DNA of 64,000 nucleotides. Source: Sphingomonas yunnanensis (GTDB lineage Bacteria; Pseudomonadota; Alphaproteobacteria; Sphingomonadales; Sphingomonadaceae). Position numbers and translations under genes: made by a program. Below the pieces are notes generated by a model. The model was given only the letters and a program-made list of their open reading frames with translations, searched no databases and was not told the DNA's origin. Of the stretch, positions 7,717 to 16,276 are shown one piece after another (within the stretch, counting starts at the first letter, position 1; each line of letters starts with the position of its first letter). The DNA lies in NCBI RefSeq assembly GCF_019898765.1, contig NZ_JAIOKB010000006.1, forward strand, positions 124,001-188,000, read 5' to 3'.

Positions 7717-8595
7717 CTAACCGAAATCGAGCGGCGCGGGCGTGCCGCGACGGTACGCCGTGGCGGGTGCATCGAGCGGGAACTGGTATCGGGCGAGCTG
7801 CGCGAGGTGGCGCCGCAGCGCGGCGTGCAGATCGGCGCCGACCGCCTCGCCCGCGGCATCGCCGAGCCAGTCGGCGCGCAGCACCAGGCCCGCGGCCGTC
7901 ACCTCGACCGCGGCGTCCAGGCCGTTGAAGCGCCGCCGCACCGTCGCCTCGGGCAGATGGAGCGCCGCCGCGACGAGGCGGCGGCGCACCGGCTGCCACG
8001 CCGGCGCGTTCTGTTGGGGCGGCGCGGTGGCGCGGCGCAGCGCGAGATCGGCGACGAACGTCGCGGCGTTGCCGGCCAGCAGCGCGGCGAGCAGCACCCG
8101 GTCGAGCGGCTTGGGGCAGCGGGACTGATCCGCCGCCGCGGTCGCGAGCGCGAGATCGGCGGTGACGCGCAGCCCCTGCACCCAGTCATATGGCCCCGAC
8201 ATCGCGGTGAGCTCCGGCAGCAACGCGGCCGCGGCGAGCCGCTCGATCAGGGCGACGGTGCGGTCGTGGACCAGCGCCAGGCTCGGCCACAGCGCTATGT
8301 CCTCCAGCGGCCTGCCCGCCGTGATCATACCCCCCGCGACGCGGCGACATCGCCCCGTCGCGGCGAGTGCGGCGACGTGGCGGCGCGCCGTCTCGAACGG
8401 CATCGCCAGCGTCTCGCCCACGCCGAGCACCGGCGTCGGACGACCGCCGTCCAGCGTGCGGCGCAACAGCAGCAGGTAGATCAGCACCCGCTCGACGCGC
8501 GCGCCGAGCACCGGGGTCAGCGCGGCGACCACGCCTGCCAGCAGCTCGGCGAGCAGGCAGCGGATCATCAGGGTAGGGGGAAGAGTGCCGGTCAC
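7717..8595 (-). CDS. Putative DNA-binding protein with two HTH-like segments
   Basis: I do not recognise a named family. From GTG 8595 (VTGTLPPTLMIRC) it is 292 aa; ATG 8568 would also serve. The residues around LGVGETLAMPFETARRHVAA and GGMITAGRPLED look like a winged helix. A second, similar segment near the C-terminal third has RRRLVAAALHLPEATVRRR and then VTAAGLVL. Between them is an alanine/leucine-rich helical stretch. It lies 56 bp downstream of tetR on the same strand, so the two may be cotranscribed. A transcription regulator is likely but not certain. Confidence 0.6.
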   Translation of the reverse strand: MTGTLPPTLMIRCLLAELLAGVVAALTPVLGARVERVLIYLLLLRRTLDGGRPTPVLGVGETLAMPFETARRHVAALAATGRCRRVAGGMITAGRPLEDIALWPSLALVHDRTVALIERLAAAALLPELTAMSGPYDWVQGLRVTADLALATAAADQSRCPKPLDRVLLAALLAGNAATFVADLALRRATAPPQQNAPAWQPVRRRLVAAALHLPEATVRRRFNGLDAAVEVTAAGLVLRADWLGDAAGEAVGADLHAALRRHLAQLARYQFPLDAPATAYRRGTPAPLDFG

Positions 8596-8651
8596 CCCGC
8601 GCAGCCTCGCCGCACCCGACGGTCGCGTCCAGCGCCTCGCGCCGGCTTGGG

Positions 8652-9239
8652 TCAGCGCGCGCGCAGCCCCTCGGCCATCAGCGCGAAGGCGTCGAGCGCG
8701 CGCGGCAGCGCCACCGCCTGGTCGTCGCTCGCGGCCACCCACAGCGCAGCGTTGAGCGCGGCACCGCTCAGCAGCCGCGCCGCTGCCTCGACGTCGACCG
8801 CGCGCATCGTGCCCGCCGCGACGAGGCGCGCGACCGTGTCCCGAGTCTCGGCGAGGCAGGCGTTCTGGCTCGGCCAGCGCGACGGGTCGCCGAGCACGGC
8901 AGGACCGTCGAGGAGCACGATGCGGCGCACCTCCGGGTCGAGTGCCATCTCGATATAGGCGGCGGCCTCGGCGAGCAGCGCTTCCCAGTCGTCACCGACG
9001 GCCGCCGCCGCCGCCCGCGCACGCGCCGCCATCTCGCCGTCGACCTGCGCGACCACGGCGGCGAGCAGCCCCTTCTTGTCGCCGAAGCCGTGGTAGAGTG
9101 CACCGCGTGTCAGTCCCGCCGCGGCGGTCAGTTCGTCCATCGAGGCGCCCGCGAAGCCGTGAACGGCGAACGCCGCGCGGGCGGCCGCGAGCAGTCGCGC
9201 GCGATTGGCCTCGGTCGTCTCGGCGCGTCGTCCCGCCAT
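8652..9239 (-). CDS. TetR/AcrR family transcriptional regulator
   Basis: A 195-aa repressor. The N-terminal HTH is typical: RARLLAAARAAFAVHGFAGA, then SMDELTAAAGLTRGALYHGFGDKKGLLAAV (residues about 14-60). The C-terminal half would bind a ligand. It is divergent from a RidA-family gene starting at 9360. The 120-bp gap holds three evenly spaced palindromes, so it probably represses both itself and that gene. Confidence 0.92.
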   Translation of the reverse strand: MAGRRAETTEANRARLLAAARAAFAVHGFAGASMDELTAAAGLTRGALYHGFGDKKGLLAAVVAQVDGEMAARARAAAAAVGDDWEALLAEAAAYIEMALDPEVRRIVLLDGPAVLGDPSRWPSQNACLAETRDTVARLVAAGTMRAVDVEAAARLLSGAALNAALWVAASDDQAVALPRALDAFALMAEGLRAR

Positions 9240-9257
9240 CCCGGATCACCTCTTTCG

Positions 9258-9316
9258 CATACGAACTGTATGTGAGTTGACATACGCCGCGTATGATCTC
9301 ACCTACACAGTGTATG
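9258..9316. promoter_or_regulatory. Three tandem operators CATAC-N5-GTATG
   Basis: Three 15-bp palindromes: 9258-9272 (CATACGAACTGTATG, perfect half-sites), 9281-9295 (CATACGCCGCGTATG, perfect) and 9302-9316 (CCTACACAGTGTATG, one mismatch). Centres are 23 and 21 bp apart, placing all sites on about the same face of the helix. They lie between the tetR and ridA-like starts and are the probable sites of the TetR-family protein. Confidence 0.8.
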
Positions 9317-9359
9317 TTGAAGGGCGGGCGCCATCCAGTGCCCGCCTCACAGGAGAGAA

Positions 9360-9755
9360 ATGATGAGCCAGCGTGACGTCATCGACCTGCCCCAGCGCCA
9401 CGCGCTCTACGACGCGCATGGCTATTCGCCCGCTGTGCGCGCGGGCGAGCTGCTGTTCGTCTCCGGCCAGGTCGGCAGCCGCGACGACGGCTCGCCCGAG
9501 CCCGAATTCGAGCCGCAGGTGCGGCGCGCCTTCGCCAATCTCGGCAACGTACTGGCCGCGGCCGGGCTCGGCTTCGACGACGTGGTCGACGTCTCCACCT
9601 TCCACACCGATCCGACGACGCAGTTCGACACGATCATGAAGGTGAAGGGGGAGGTCTTCGGCGCCGCGCCCTATCCGACCTGGACGGCGATCGGTGTGAC
9701 TTGGCTGGCGGGCTTCGACTTCGAGATCAAGGTGGTGGCGCGGCTGCGGTCCTGA
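9360..9755 (+). CDS. RidA family protein
   Basis: RidA/YjgF/UK114 family member of 131 aa, acting as an imine deaminase or a related enzyme. Visible segments include SPAVRAGELLFVSGQVG (residues about 22-38), AFANLGNVLAAAGLGFDDVV, and the C-terminal PTWTAIGVTWLAGFDFEIKVVA. The arginine usually found in the family near the end (IEVEAIA context) is not clearly in the standard setting, so it may belong to a Rid subgroup. AGGAG at 9351-9355 supports ATG 9360 or ATG 9363. Its own TetR-controlled promoter suggests an inducible role, perhaps detoxification. Confidence 0.87.
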   Translation: MMSQRDVIDLPQRHALYDAHGYSPAVRAGELLFVSGQVGSRDDGSPEPEFEPQVRRAFANLGNVLAAAGLGFDDVVDVSTFHTDPTTQFDTIMKVKGEVFGAAPYPTWTAIGVTWLAGFDFEIKVVARLRS

Positions 9756-9827
9756 GCCAGCCGATCGCGCCCCGGCGCAGGCCGAGGCGCGTGTGGAAAA
9801 GCCGCGATGGGGCTCAGTAGCTACTGT

Positions 9828-9857
9828 CACCTGGGCCTCGGCCTTCGCCGGGACACG
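9828..9857. repeat. Single arm of the CCCCGGCGAAGGCCGGGG family
   Basis: The sequence CACCTGGGCCTCGGCCTTCG continuing to CGCCGGGACACG matches one arm of the elements at 12027, 19260 and 34291. It lies in the 143-bp gap between the convergent ridA-like gene and miaB. Confidence 0.5.
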
Positions 9858-9898
9858 CGCGGGACGGCGGCGACGCCCCCCCGGCGCCACGACCGGCC

Positions 9899-11236
9899 TC
9901 ACGCTGCGTCGCGGAGCGCCACCTCTCCGGTGAGCGAGTTCGGCCCCGCCGCCGCCAACGTCACCTCCACCAGGTCGCCGATCGCGTGGTCGCCGACGAG
10001 ATGGACCGACTGGAGCCACGGCGACTTGCCCAGCCACTGACCCGGCAGCTTGCCGCGGCGCTCGATCAGCAGCGTGCAGCGCCGCCCTACCGAGTCGGCG
10101 TTGAAGGCGGCCTGGTCGCGGTTGAGCGCCGCCTGCAATCGCTGCAGCCGCTCGTCCATCATCTCGGCCGGCACCTGGGCGGCGAGGCCGGCGGCGGGGG
10201 TGCCCGGGCGCGGCGAATATTTGAAGCTGAACGCCTGGGCGTAGCCGACCCGGTCGACGAGCCGCAGCGTCTCCGTGAACTCGGCCTCGGTCTCGCCGGG
10301 GAAGCCGACGATGAAGTCGCCCGACAGGGCGATGTCGGGCCGCGCGGCGCGGACGCGGTCGAGCAGGCGCAGATAGCCGTCGACCGTGTGCGCGCGGTTC
10401 ATCGCGCGCAGCACGCGGTCGCTGCCCGCCTGCACCGGCAGATGGAGGAAGGGCATCAGCGACTCGACGTCGCGATGCGCGTCGATCAGCCCCTGCGCCA
10501 TGTCGTTGGGGTGGCTGGTGGTGTAGCGGATCCGTGCGAGCCGGGGCAGCCGGTCGAGCGCGACGATCAGGTCGTGCAGCCCACGCCCGTCCTCGTCGCT
10601 CCAGGCGTTGACGTTCTGCCCCAGCAGCGTGATCTCGCGCGCACCGGCGTCGACCAGCGCGCGCGCCTCGTCCAGGATCGCCGCATACGGGCGGCTTACC
10701 TCGGCACCGCGCGTGTAGGGCACGACGCAATAAGTGCAGAACTTGTCGCAGCCCTCCTGCACGGTGAGGAAGGCGCTCGCGCCGACGCGGCGCCGCGCGG
10801 GCAGGCTCGCGAACTTGGACGCGAGCGGCATGTCGGTGTCGAGCGCCGCCTCGCCGGCCGCGGCGCGCGCGACCAGACCGGGCAGGTTGTGGTAGGACTG
10901 CGGGCCGACCACCACGTCGACCTTCGCGCGGCGCACGATCTCGTTGCCTTCAGCCTGCGCGACGCAGCCCGCAACCGCGATCATCGGGGCGTCCGCGCCG
11001 CGCTCGCGCGCCCGCTTGCGCAGCCGGCCGATGTCCGAATAGACCTTCTCGGTCGCCCTCTCGCGGATATGGCAGGTGTTGAGCACCACCAGGTCGGCGG
11101 CGTCCGCGTCCGCGGTGCCGACCAGCCCCTCGGCCGCCATCAGCTCGGCCATGCGCTCGCCGTCATAGACGTTCATCTGGCAGCCGAACGACTTGACGTG
11201 GAAGGTCTGGGGCGGGATCTTGGCAGTCACGGACAT
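9899..11236 (-). CDS. miaB: tRNA-2-methylthio-N6-isopentenyladenosine synthase MiaB
   Basis: Radical-SAM methylthiotransferase for A37 of tRNAs reading UNN codons; 445 aa. The N-terminal UPF0004 domain carries its three cysteines in FGCQMN (C19), [10 protein letters not shown] and VAGCVAQ. The radical-SAM CxxxCxxC is CDKFCTYC. The C-terminal TRAM domain begins around residue 380 ([13 protein letters not shown]). It overlaps the plsC end by 10 bp. In related genomes phoH-ybeY-corC follows directly; here a ridA/tetR/HTH block intervenes. Confidence 0.97.
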   Translation of the reverse strand: MSVTAKIPPQTFHVKSFGCQMNVYDGERMAELMAAEGLVGTADADAADLVVLNTCHIRERATEKVYSDIGRLRKRARERGADAPMIAVAGCVAQAEGNEIVRRAKVDVVVGPQSYHNLPGLVARAAAGEAALDTDMPLASKFASLPARRRVGASAFLTVQEGCDKFCTYCVVPYTRGAEVSRPYAAILDEARALVDAGAREITLLGQNVNAWSDEDGRGLHDLIVALDRLPRLARIRYTTSHPNDMAQGLIDAHRDVESLMPFLHLPVQAGSDRVLRAMNRAHTVDGYLRLLDRVRAARPDIALSGDFIVGFPGETEAEFTETLRLVDRVGYAQAFSFKYSPRPGTPAAGLAAQVPAEMMDERLQRLQAALNRDQAAFNADSVGRRCTLLIERRGKLPGQWLGKSPWLQSVHLVGDHAIGDLVEVTLAAAGPNSLTGEVALRDAA

Positions 11237-11970
11237 GGCGCGCGCTCTACCGGAAACGCGCCCGTCTCGCTACCCGCGGCCAGGATGCGGCGGCGTGCCT
11301 CGGCGGCGATCGCCTTGCGGTCGCCGGCGGGAGCGAAGGGTTCGAGGAAGGAGAGCGTCGCCACGAAGCTGCCGCGCCGTTCCAGCACGCGGCGCGCGTG
11401 GGCGGTGCCGGGCTCGTCACCGACCCAGGCGAGGTCGCGCGCCGCGGGCTCATAGTCGATCCGCACCGGCTGGACCATCAGCCCGGGCGGCGGCGGGTCG
11501 AGCGCGGCGAGCAGCGCGGCCTTGAACGGCAACAGCGTCGCGCCGTCGCTCGTCGTGCCCTCGGGGAAGATCGCGACCGGCTGGCCGCGGGTGAGCGCGG
11601 CGCGCAGGGCGGCGACCTGGTCGGCGATGCCGAGCCGGTCGCCGCGGCGGACAAAGATGGTGCGGTTGAGCGTGCACAGCCAGCCGACCAGCGGCGCCGC
11701 GCGCAGCTCCGCTTTGGCCACGAAGGCGCAGCCGCTGACGCCGGCGAGGAGGAGGATGTCGAGCCAGCTGAGATGGTTGGCGAGCAGCACCGCGTCGCGT
11801 CGCAGCGGCGTGCCGAGAGCGCGCGCGCGCGCCCCGAACAGCCGCGCCGAGACGCCGAGGAAGCGCCGCGGCCAGGGCGAGCGCGCGCGCACCAGCCGCC
11901 ACAGGCCGTGGAGCAGCAGCGCGAGCAGCAGCCAGGCGACGAGCGCGACGAGACGGAGGTAGGCGATCAC
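11227..11970 (-). CDS. plsC: 1-acyl-sn-glycerol-3-phosphate acyltransferase
   Basis: PlsC-type acyltransferase making phosphatidic acid at the inner membrane; 247 aa from GTG 11970 ([20 protein letters not shown]). The frame extends to 12018 but the added residues resemble no family N terminus. It has one N-terminal membrane segment, the catalytic HX4D as NHLSWLD, the glycerol-phosphate motif [10 protein letters not shown], and a VQPVRIDY segment. It overlaps miaB by 10 bp and is probably translated from the fur-plsC-miaB message. Confidence 0.88.
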   Translation of the reverse strand: MIAYLRLVALVAWLLLALLLHGLWRLVRARSPWPRRFLGVSARLFGARARALGTPLRRDAVLLANHLSWLDILLLAGVSGCAFVAKAELRAAPLVGWLCTLNRTIFVRRGDRLGIADQVAALRAALTRGQPVAIFPEGTTSDGATLLPFKAALLAALDPPPPGLMVQPVRIDYEPAARDLAWVGDEPGTAHARRVLERRGSFVATLSFLEPFAPAGDRKAIAAEARRRILAAGSETGAFPVERAPCP

Positions 11971-12026
11971 GCGGGGAGCGACCCGATCGCCGGGCGGGCG
12001 AAGAGCGACAGCGCCCACTCTTCCAT

Positions 12027-12117
12027 GTTCCCCGGCGAAGGCCGGGGTCCAGTTGGGTAATCGTCAGCGAGAAACACGTCTGCCTTCCCACCTGGGCCTC
12101 GGCGTCCGCCGGGGAAC
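12027..12117. repeat. Paired palindrome, CCCCGGCGAAGGCCGGGG family
   Basis: A 91-bp element from GTTCCCCGGCGAAGGCCGGG (12027) to CGTCCGCCGGGGAAC (12117), with inverted terminal arms. Each arm is itself a hairpin and carries a CCAGTTGGG or CCACCTGGG tag. It lies between fur and plsC. Confidence 0.7.
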
Positions 12118-12139
12118 GGTGCTAAGGACCCCGCCCGAC

Positions 12140-12559
12140 TCACTTTTTGGCGAGCGAGACGCCGTACAATTCCATGCGATGGTCGACCAGGCGGAAGCCG
12201 AGCCGCTCGGCGATCGCCTTCTGCAGAAGCTCGAGCTCGGGATCGACGAACTCGATCACGCGGCCGCTCTCGACGTCGATCAGGTGATCGTGGTGCGCCT
12301 CGGGCGAGGGTTCGTAGCGCGCCCGCCCGTCGCCGAAGTCGTGCCGGTCGAGGATGCCGGCCTCCTCGAACAGCCGCACGGTGCGATAGACGGTCGCGAT
12401 CGAGATGCCGGGGTCGATCGCGGAGGCGCGCGCATAGACCTTCTCGACATCAGGGTGGTCCTCGGCCTCCGACAGCACGCGCGCGATGATGCGCCGCTGC
12501 TCGGTGATGCGCAGCCCCTTCTCCTGACAGAGTGCTTCGAGATCGATCTTACGGGCCAT
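12140..12559 (-). CDS. fur: Fur-family ferric uptake regulator
   Basis: A 139-aa metalloregulator. The winged-helix part includes KGLRITEQRRIIARVL and GISIATVYRTVRLFEEAGI. The dimerisation domain has EAHHDHLIDVESGRVIEFVD, which holds the regulatory metal histidines. The CXXC zinc site of gammaproteobacterial Fur is absent, as in many alphaproteobacterial Fur/Mur proteins, so iron versus manganese specificity cannot be told. ATG 12559 was chosen over GTG 12565. An inverted repeat upstream may be an autoregulatory site. Confidence 0.93.
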   Translation of the reverse strand: MARKIDLEALCQEKGLRITEQRRIIARVLSEAEDHPDVEKVYARASAIDPGISIATVYRTVRLFEEAGILDRHDFGDGRARYEPSPEAHHDHLIDVESGRVIEFVDPELELLQKAIAERLGFRLVDHRMELYGVSLAKK

Positions 12560-12582
12560 GCGCACCCATGTAGTGCGTCCAG

Positions 12583-12616
12583 CTTGTTGCGAAAAGCGCT
12601 AGCGACTCGCAAGAAG
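12583..12616. promoter_or_regulatory. Inverted repeat upstream of fur, possible operator
   Basis: Arms CTTGTTGCGA (12583-12592) and TCGCAAGAAG (12607-12616) match at 9 of 10 positions with 14 bp between them. It lies 24-57 bp upstream of the fur start. No classical Fur box is visible. The position suits an autoregulatory or promoter-proximal site. Confidence 0.45.
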
Positions 12617-12710
12617 GGGAATTGCTGTGATCAGAGTGAGCTGCTCCCGGGAGATAGCGTAGCGACGGAGGCGCTCGGCACCCGCTCCATCTCTCCGAGT
12701 CACTGGCCGC

Positions 12711-13187
12711 TCACTCCAGCGCGAGCGCGTAGGTGTGCGCGTCGAAGGTCTCACCCGCGCGGCTGCGGTAATAGTCGCGACGTACTCCGGCGCGGCGGAA
12801 GCCGTGCGCGGCGTAGAGCGCCACCGCGGGATTGTTGGCGCGCACCTCGAGGTGGAGCCGCCTGACGCCGCGCCCGCGGCACTCGGCGACGGTCGCGCGC
12901 AGCAGGGTGGCGCCGATGCCGGTGCGCGCGTGCGCCGGGTCGACCGCGATCAGCAGCAGCTCGGCCTCGTCCATGATCGCGCGGCTCAGCGCGAAGCCGA
13001 CCACCGTGCCCTCGACCCGCGCCAGCGTCAGCCACACGCCCGGCATCGCCAGGATGCCGACGCACTGGCTGCGCGTCCATGCCTCGCCGTAGCGAGGGTC
13101 GAAGGCGGCGCCCATCACGCGGTCGATCGCCTCGGCGTCGGCAGCGGCCCCGGCGGCGAGCTCGACCAGCCGCACGCGCGCGCTCAC
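12711..13187 (-). CDS. rimI: Ribosomal-protein-alanine N-acetyltransferase RimI
   Basis: GNAT acetyltransferase of 158 aa, expected to acetylate the N terminus of ribosomal protein S18. The acetyl-CoA loop is ARTGIGATLLRATV (Q/RxxGxG/A type), preceded by ELLLIAVDPAHA and followed by LHLEVRANNPAVALYAAHGF, the RimI signature. Its start overlaps the tsaB stop as ATGA. tsaB-rimI-fur order is conserved in alphaproteobacteria. Confidence 0.92.
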   Translation of the reverse strand: MSARVRLVELAAGAAADAEAIDRVMGAAFDPRYGEAWTRSQCVGILAMPGVWLTLARVEGTVVGFALSRAIMDEAELLLIAVDPAHARTGIGATLLRATVAECRGRGVRRLHLEVRANNPAVALYAAHGFRRAGVRRDYYRSRAGETFDAHTYALALE

Positions 13188-13819
13188 GACGCGAGGCGCG
13201 GCGCCGGCGGCTTGGCGTCGGGTGCGCGACCGTAGAAGGGCGCCGGCGGCAGCGCGCGCTCGCCGGCCGGGAGCAGCAGCGCGTGCGCCGCGTCGGGCAG
13301 CGCGGGGCGATCGGAGACGGTAGAATCGAGCGCGGCGAGCCAGCGCGTGCCGGTGCCGATCGCCGCGGCACCGTCGAGCTGGGCCAGCGCCGCCGCTGGC
13401 GTCAGCGAGCGAGGCGCGTCGAGCGGCCGGAACGGGCGAGCGAAACGCTGCATGAAGACTTCACCGTGCCCGCCTTCGGCGATCACCGCAAGAGCCGCAA
13501 AATCCGTGTTTTCGGCCATTGCGGCGGCGGCGATCAGCGCCAGCGCGCCGTAGCCCGCCGCCTCCGCGCCCCAGCCCAGCGCCAGCGCGCGCGCCGCCGC
13601 GATGCCGACGCGAATGCCGGTGAAGCTGCCGGGACCGACGTCGACCAGGATGCGTGTCGCGCGGCCGCCGTCAGGCAGGCCCGCGATCATCGGCACGAGC
13701 CGCTCGGCATGGCCCCGCCCGACCTCCTCGTGCGCGCGCGCGATCAGGCACTCGCGCTCGAACAGCGCGACCGAACAGGCCGCAGTGGCGGTGTCGATGA
13801 CGAGCAGTCGATCGCGCAC
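13184..13819 (-). CDS. tsaB: tRNA threonylcarbamoyladenosine protein TsaB
   Basis: A 211-aa partner of TsaD in the t6A modification of ANN-decoding tRNAs. It has the ASKHA-type N terminus LLVIDTATAACSVALFE, DVGPGSFTGIRVGIAAARAL and a GALALIAAAA helix. GTG 13819 directly follows the nitroreductase stop and gives the family N terminus; the longer upstream frame overlaps the nitroreductase and is rejected. It overlaps rimI by 4 bp. Confidence 0.93.
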   Translation of the reverse strand: MRDRLLVIDTATAACSVALFERECLIARAHEEVGRGHAERLVPMIAGLPDGGRATRILVDVGPGSFTGIRVGIAAARALALGWGAEAAGYGALALIAAAAMAENTDFAALAVIAEGGHGEVFMQRFARPFRPLDAPRSLTPAAALAQLDGAAAIGTGTRWLAALDSTVSDRPALPDAAHALLLPAGERALPPAPFYGRAPDAKPPAPRLAS

Positions 13820-13820
13820 G

Positions 13821-14411
13821 TCAGGCGAGGCGGTTGAACGTCTCGAAGGCCGGACGCGGCAGCCGCTCGTGCAGCGTCGCGGTGTCGCCGTAGCCGAGTG
13901 TGGCGATGAAGTTGGTGCGGACGTTCGGCACGTCGGCGAAGAAAGCCTTGTCGACCGCACCGCCGTCGAAGCCCGACATCGGCCCCACGCCGAGCCCGAG
14001 CGCGCGCGCCGCCAGGATCAGATAGGCACCTTGCAGCGACGAGTTGCGGAAGGCCGAGGCCTCGCGCAGCTCGCGATTGCCGTCGAACCAGCTCTTGGCG
14101 TCGACGTGCGGGAAGAGCGTGGGGAGATGCTCGTGGAACTCGGTGTCCATGCCGATCACGACGCTGACCGGCGCGGCGAGCACCTTGTCCTTGTTGGTGG
14201 CCGAGCAGGCGGCGGCGAGCCGCGCCTTGGCATCGTCCGACAGACACCATACCAGCCGTGCGGGCAGCTGGTTGGCCGAGGTCGGCGCCATCTTCATCAG
14301 GTCCCAGATCGCGTGAAGCGTCTCCTCCGGCACGGGCTCGTCGCGATAGTGATTGAAGGTCCGTGCGGTGCGGAACAGCTGGTCGAGCGCGGCGTCGTCG
14401 AGCGCGGGCAT
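13821..14411 (-). CDS. Nitroreductase, malonic semialdehyde reductase RutE type
   Basis: FMN-dependent nitroreductase-fold protein of 196 aa. Segments such as ARTFNHYRDEPVPEETLHAI, MKMAPTSANQLPAR, DGNRELREASAFRNSSLQGA and PMSGFDGGAVDKAFF match the RutE/HadB group, whose members reduce malonic semialdehyde to 3-hydroxypropionate with NADPH. No other rut pyrimidine-degradation gene is nearby, so the physiological substrate here is uncertain. It sits 44 bp after nfu and 1 bp before tsaB. Confidence 0.87.
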   Translation of the reverse strand: MPALDDAALDQLFRTARTFNHYRDEPVPEETLHAIWDLMKMAPTSANQLPARLVWCLSDDAKARLAAACSATNKDKVLAAPVSVVIGMDTEFHEHLPTLFPHVDAKSWFDGNRELREASAFRNSSLQGAYLILAARALGLGVGPMSGFDGGAVDKAFFADVPNVRTNFIATLGYGDTATLHERLPRPAFETFNRLA

Positions 14412-14455
14412 GGCGGTCCTGTCGTTGGGAGAGGGGAGGCGATCGGGCGCGCGCG

Positions 14456-15028
14456 TCAGACCGCGCGCACCTCCGTAACTTCCGGGACGTAGTGACGCAG
14501 CAGCTGCTCGATGCCGTTCTTCAGCGTCGCGGTGGAGGAGGGGCAGCCCGAGCAGGCACCCTGCATCCGCAGGAACACCTTACCCTTGTCGAAGCCGCGA
14601 TAGACGATGTCGCCGCCGTCGTTGGCGACCGCGGGACGGACCCGGGTGTCGATCAGCTCGCGGATCTGCGCGACAATGTCGGCGTCGGCGGGATCGTCGC
14701 TGAACGCCTCTTCCTCGGCGGGTACGCTGAAGTCGGCGCCGCCGGTGCGGAACAGCGGCATCTGCGCGGTGAAATGGTCCATCAGGATCGCGAGCACGTC
14801 GGGCTTGAGCTCGCTCCAACTCACCCCCGGTGCGGCGGTGACCGAGACGAAGTCGCGCCCGAAGAACACGCCGGTGATGTCGCCCAGATCGAACAGCGTC
14901 GCGGCGAGCGGGCTGGCCTCGGCTTCCTCGGGTGTGGCGAAGTCGCGCGTACCCGCGTCCATCACGATGCGGCCGGGCAGGAACTTCACGGTCGCGGGGT
15001 TCGGCGTGGCTTCGGTCTCGATCAGCAT
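14456..15028 (-). CDS. nfu: NifU/Nfu-type Fe-S cluster carrier
   Basis: A 190-aa two-domain Fe-S scaffold or carrier. The N-terminal Nfu_N domain starts MLIETEATPNPATVKFLPG. The C-terminal NifU-like domain carries the cluster-binding CSGC in MQGACSGCPSSTATLKNGIE. The architecture matches mitochondrial NFU1 and alphaproteobacterial Nfu. It is the first gene of the leftward nfu-nitroreductase-tsaB-rimI group. Confidence 0.94.
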   Translation of the reverse strand: MLIETEATPNPATVKFLPGRIVMDAGTRDFATPEEAEASPLAATLFDLGDITGVFFGRDFVSVTAAPGVSWSELKPDVLAILMDHFTAQMPLFRTGGADFSVPAEEEAFSDDPADADIVAQIRELIDTRVRPAVANDGGDIVYRGFDKGKVFLRMQGACSGCPSSTATLKNGIEQLLRHYVPEVTEVRAV

Positions 15029-15099
15029 GCACGGCTTGTGGCGCCTCGCGGGTGGGGGATCAAGCGGGCGCGGCGAAAGGGATTGTTTTGTGGGAAAGA

Positions 15100-15241
15100 G
15101 ATCCTCCCCGGCACGGGGAGGGAGACCGCGACGCGCAGCGGCGTGGTGGAGGGGGCTCTCCCTGAGCGTTGTGCTGCGTGGAGAGCCCCCTCCACCACTC
15201 GCCTTCGGCGAGCGGTCCCCCCCCCCGCCATGCGGGGAGGA
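15100..15241. repeat. Long inverted repeat, GATCCTCCCC family
   Basis: A 142-bp element filling most of the nfu upstream gap. The outer arms are GATCCTCCCCGGCACGGGGA and, on the right, CGCCATGCGGGGAGGA. Inside is a second stem, GAGGGGGCTCTCC with GGAGAGCCCCCTCC (15159-15193). A related copy is at 63514-63653. Confidence 0.75.
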
Positions 15242-15242
15242 G

Positions 15243-16100
15243 TTACCCGTCCAGCTGCTGCACCGCCGCGTTCCACTTGGCGACGTTGGCGCGTGCCTCC
15301 TGCACGAAGGCGGAGCGCTTGACCGCGCCGAGGAACAGGTCGGCGACCCACTTTCCCGGGTTGCGCAACGGGCGCTCGAACTGGATCAGCAGCACCACCC
15401 GGGTGCCCGCGGTGTCGTTCCACACCTCGTGACGATAGGTGTCGTCGAACACCAGCGTCTCGCCCTCGGCCCAGCGTACGACGCGGTCGTCGACGCGCAT
15501 CCGCACGTCGCCGTCGCGCGGCACGATCAGCCCGAGGTGACAGGTGATCAGCCCCTTGGTGACGCCGCGATGATCGGGGATGTGAGTCCCCGGCGCGAGG
15601 ATCGAGAAGAAGGCCGAATTGAGCCCCGGGATCTGCTCGATCACCTCTCGGGTGCGCGGGCAGCGCGCCAGATTGTCGTGGATCGGATAGCCGTAGCCAT
15701 ACAGGAAGAAGGAGCGCCATTTGTTGACCTCGGCGATGGCGCGATGGTCGGGCGAGATCGTCGCCAGGCTCGGCGCCGCGTTGCCGACGAGCGCCACCGC
15801 GCGCGCCTCGTCGCGGATCGCTTCCCAATGCTCGCGCAGCAGCGCGGTCCAGGCGAAGTCGCGCACGTCGAGGACGGGGACGTTGGGAATGAGCGAAGAG
15901 CGCGCGATCAGCCGGTCGAACACGCCGCGCAGGTGTTTGCCGACGCGGATCAGCAGCGGCCGGTTGGCCTCGGCCCGCATCGCCGCGCCGGGCACGGGCG
16001 CGCCGGAGATCACGTTGAGGTCGGGCACCAGCACCGCGTCGGCCGCATCGCCGCTGTCCTGCCACATCGGTGCCTGCGCCAACCGGCGGTCGTGCTTCAT
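15243..16100 (-). CDS. Aspartyl/asparaginyl beta-hydroxylase-like dioxygenase
   Basis: A 285-aa Fe(II)/2-oxoglutarate dioxygenase of the AspH family. Iron ligands are visible in IPDHRG (with HIPDH context) and in YRHEVWND, followed by an RVVLLIQFERP strand expected to hold the 2-oxoglutarate-binding arginine. The LYGYGYPIHDNLARCP segment matches bacterial AspH-like proteins, including lipid A hydroxylases of the LpxO kind. ATG 16100 has GAGG upstream; ATG 16148 would add 16 charged residues. The substrate, protein or lipid A, cannot be fixed from sequence. Confidence 0.82.
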   Translation of the reverse strand: MKHDRRLAQAPMWQDSGDAADAVLVPDLNVISGAPVPGAAMRAEANRPLLIRVGKHLRGVFDRLIARSSLIPNVPVLDVRDFAWTALLREHWEAIRDEARAVALVGNAAPSLATISPDHRAIAEVNKWRSFFLYGYGYPIHDNLARCPRTREVIEQIPGLNSAFFSILAPGTHIPDHRGVTKGLITCHLGLIVPRDGDVRMRVDDRVVRWAEGETLVFDDTYRHEVWNDTAGTRVVLLIQFERPLRNPGKWVADLFLGAVKRSAFVQEARANVAKWNAAVQQLDG

Positions 16101-16276
16101 CGGTCCGTCCTCGTCGCGCCGGCACCCGCGCCGCCGCTCCTCGCTCATCGAGCGGCTAAACCCGCATCAAGACCAAAACGTGGCATCGGCTTGGCAAAGG
16201 CTTGCTGTGGAACGGGAAAGGATCGTTTCGCCGGCGTGAGTTGCCGCCGCGCCGCGGCCGCCCTACAAGCCAGGCT

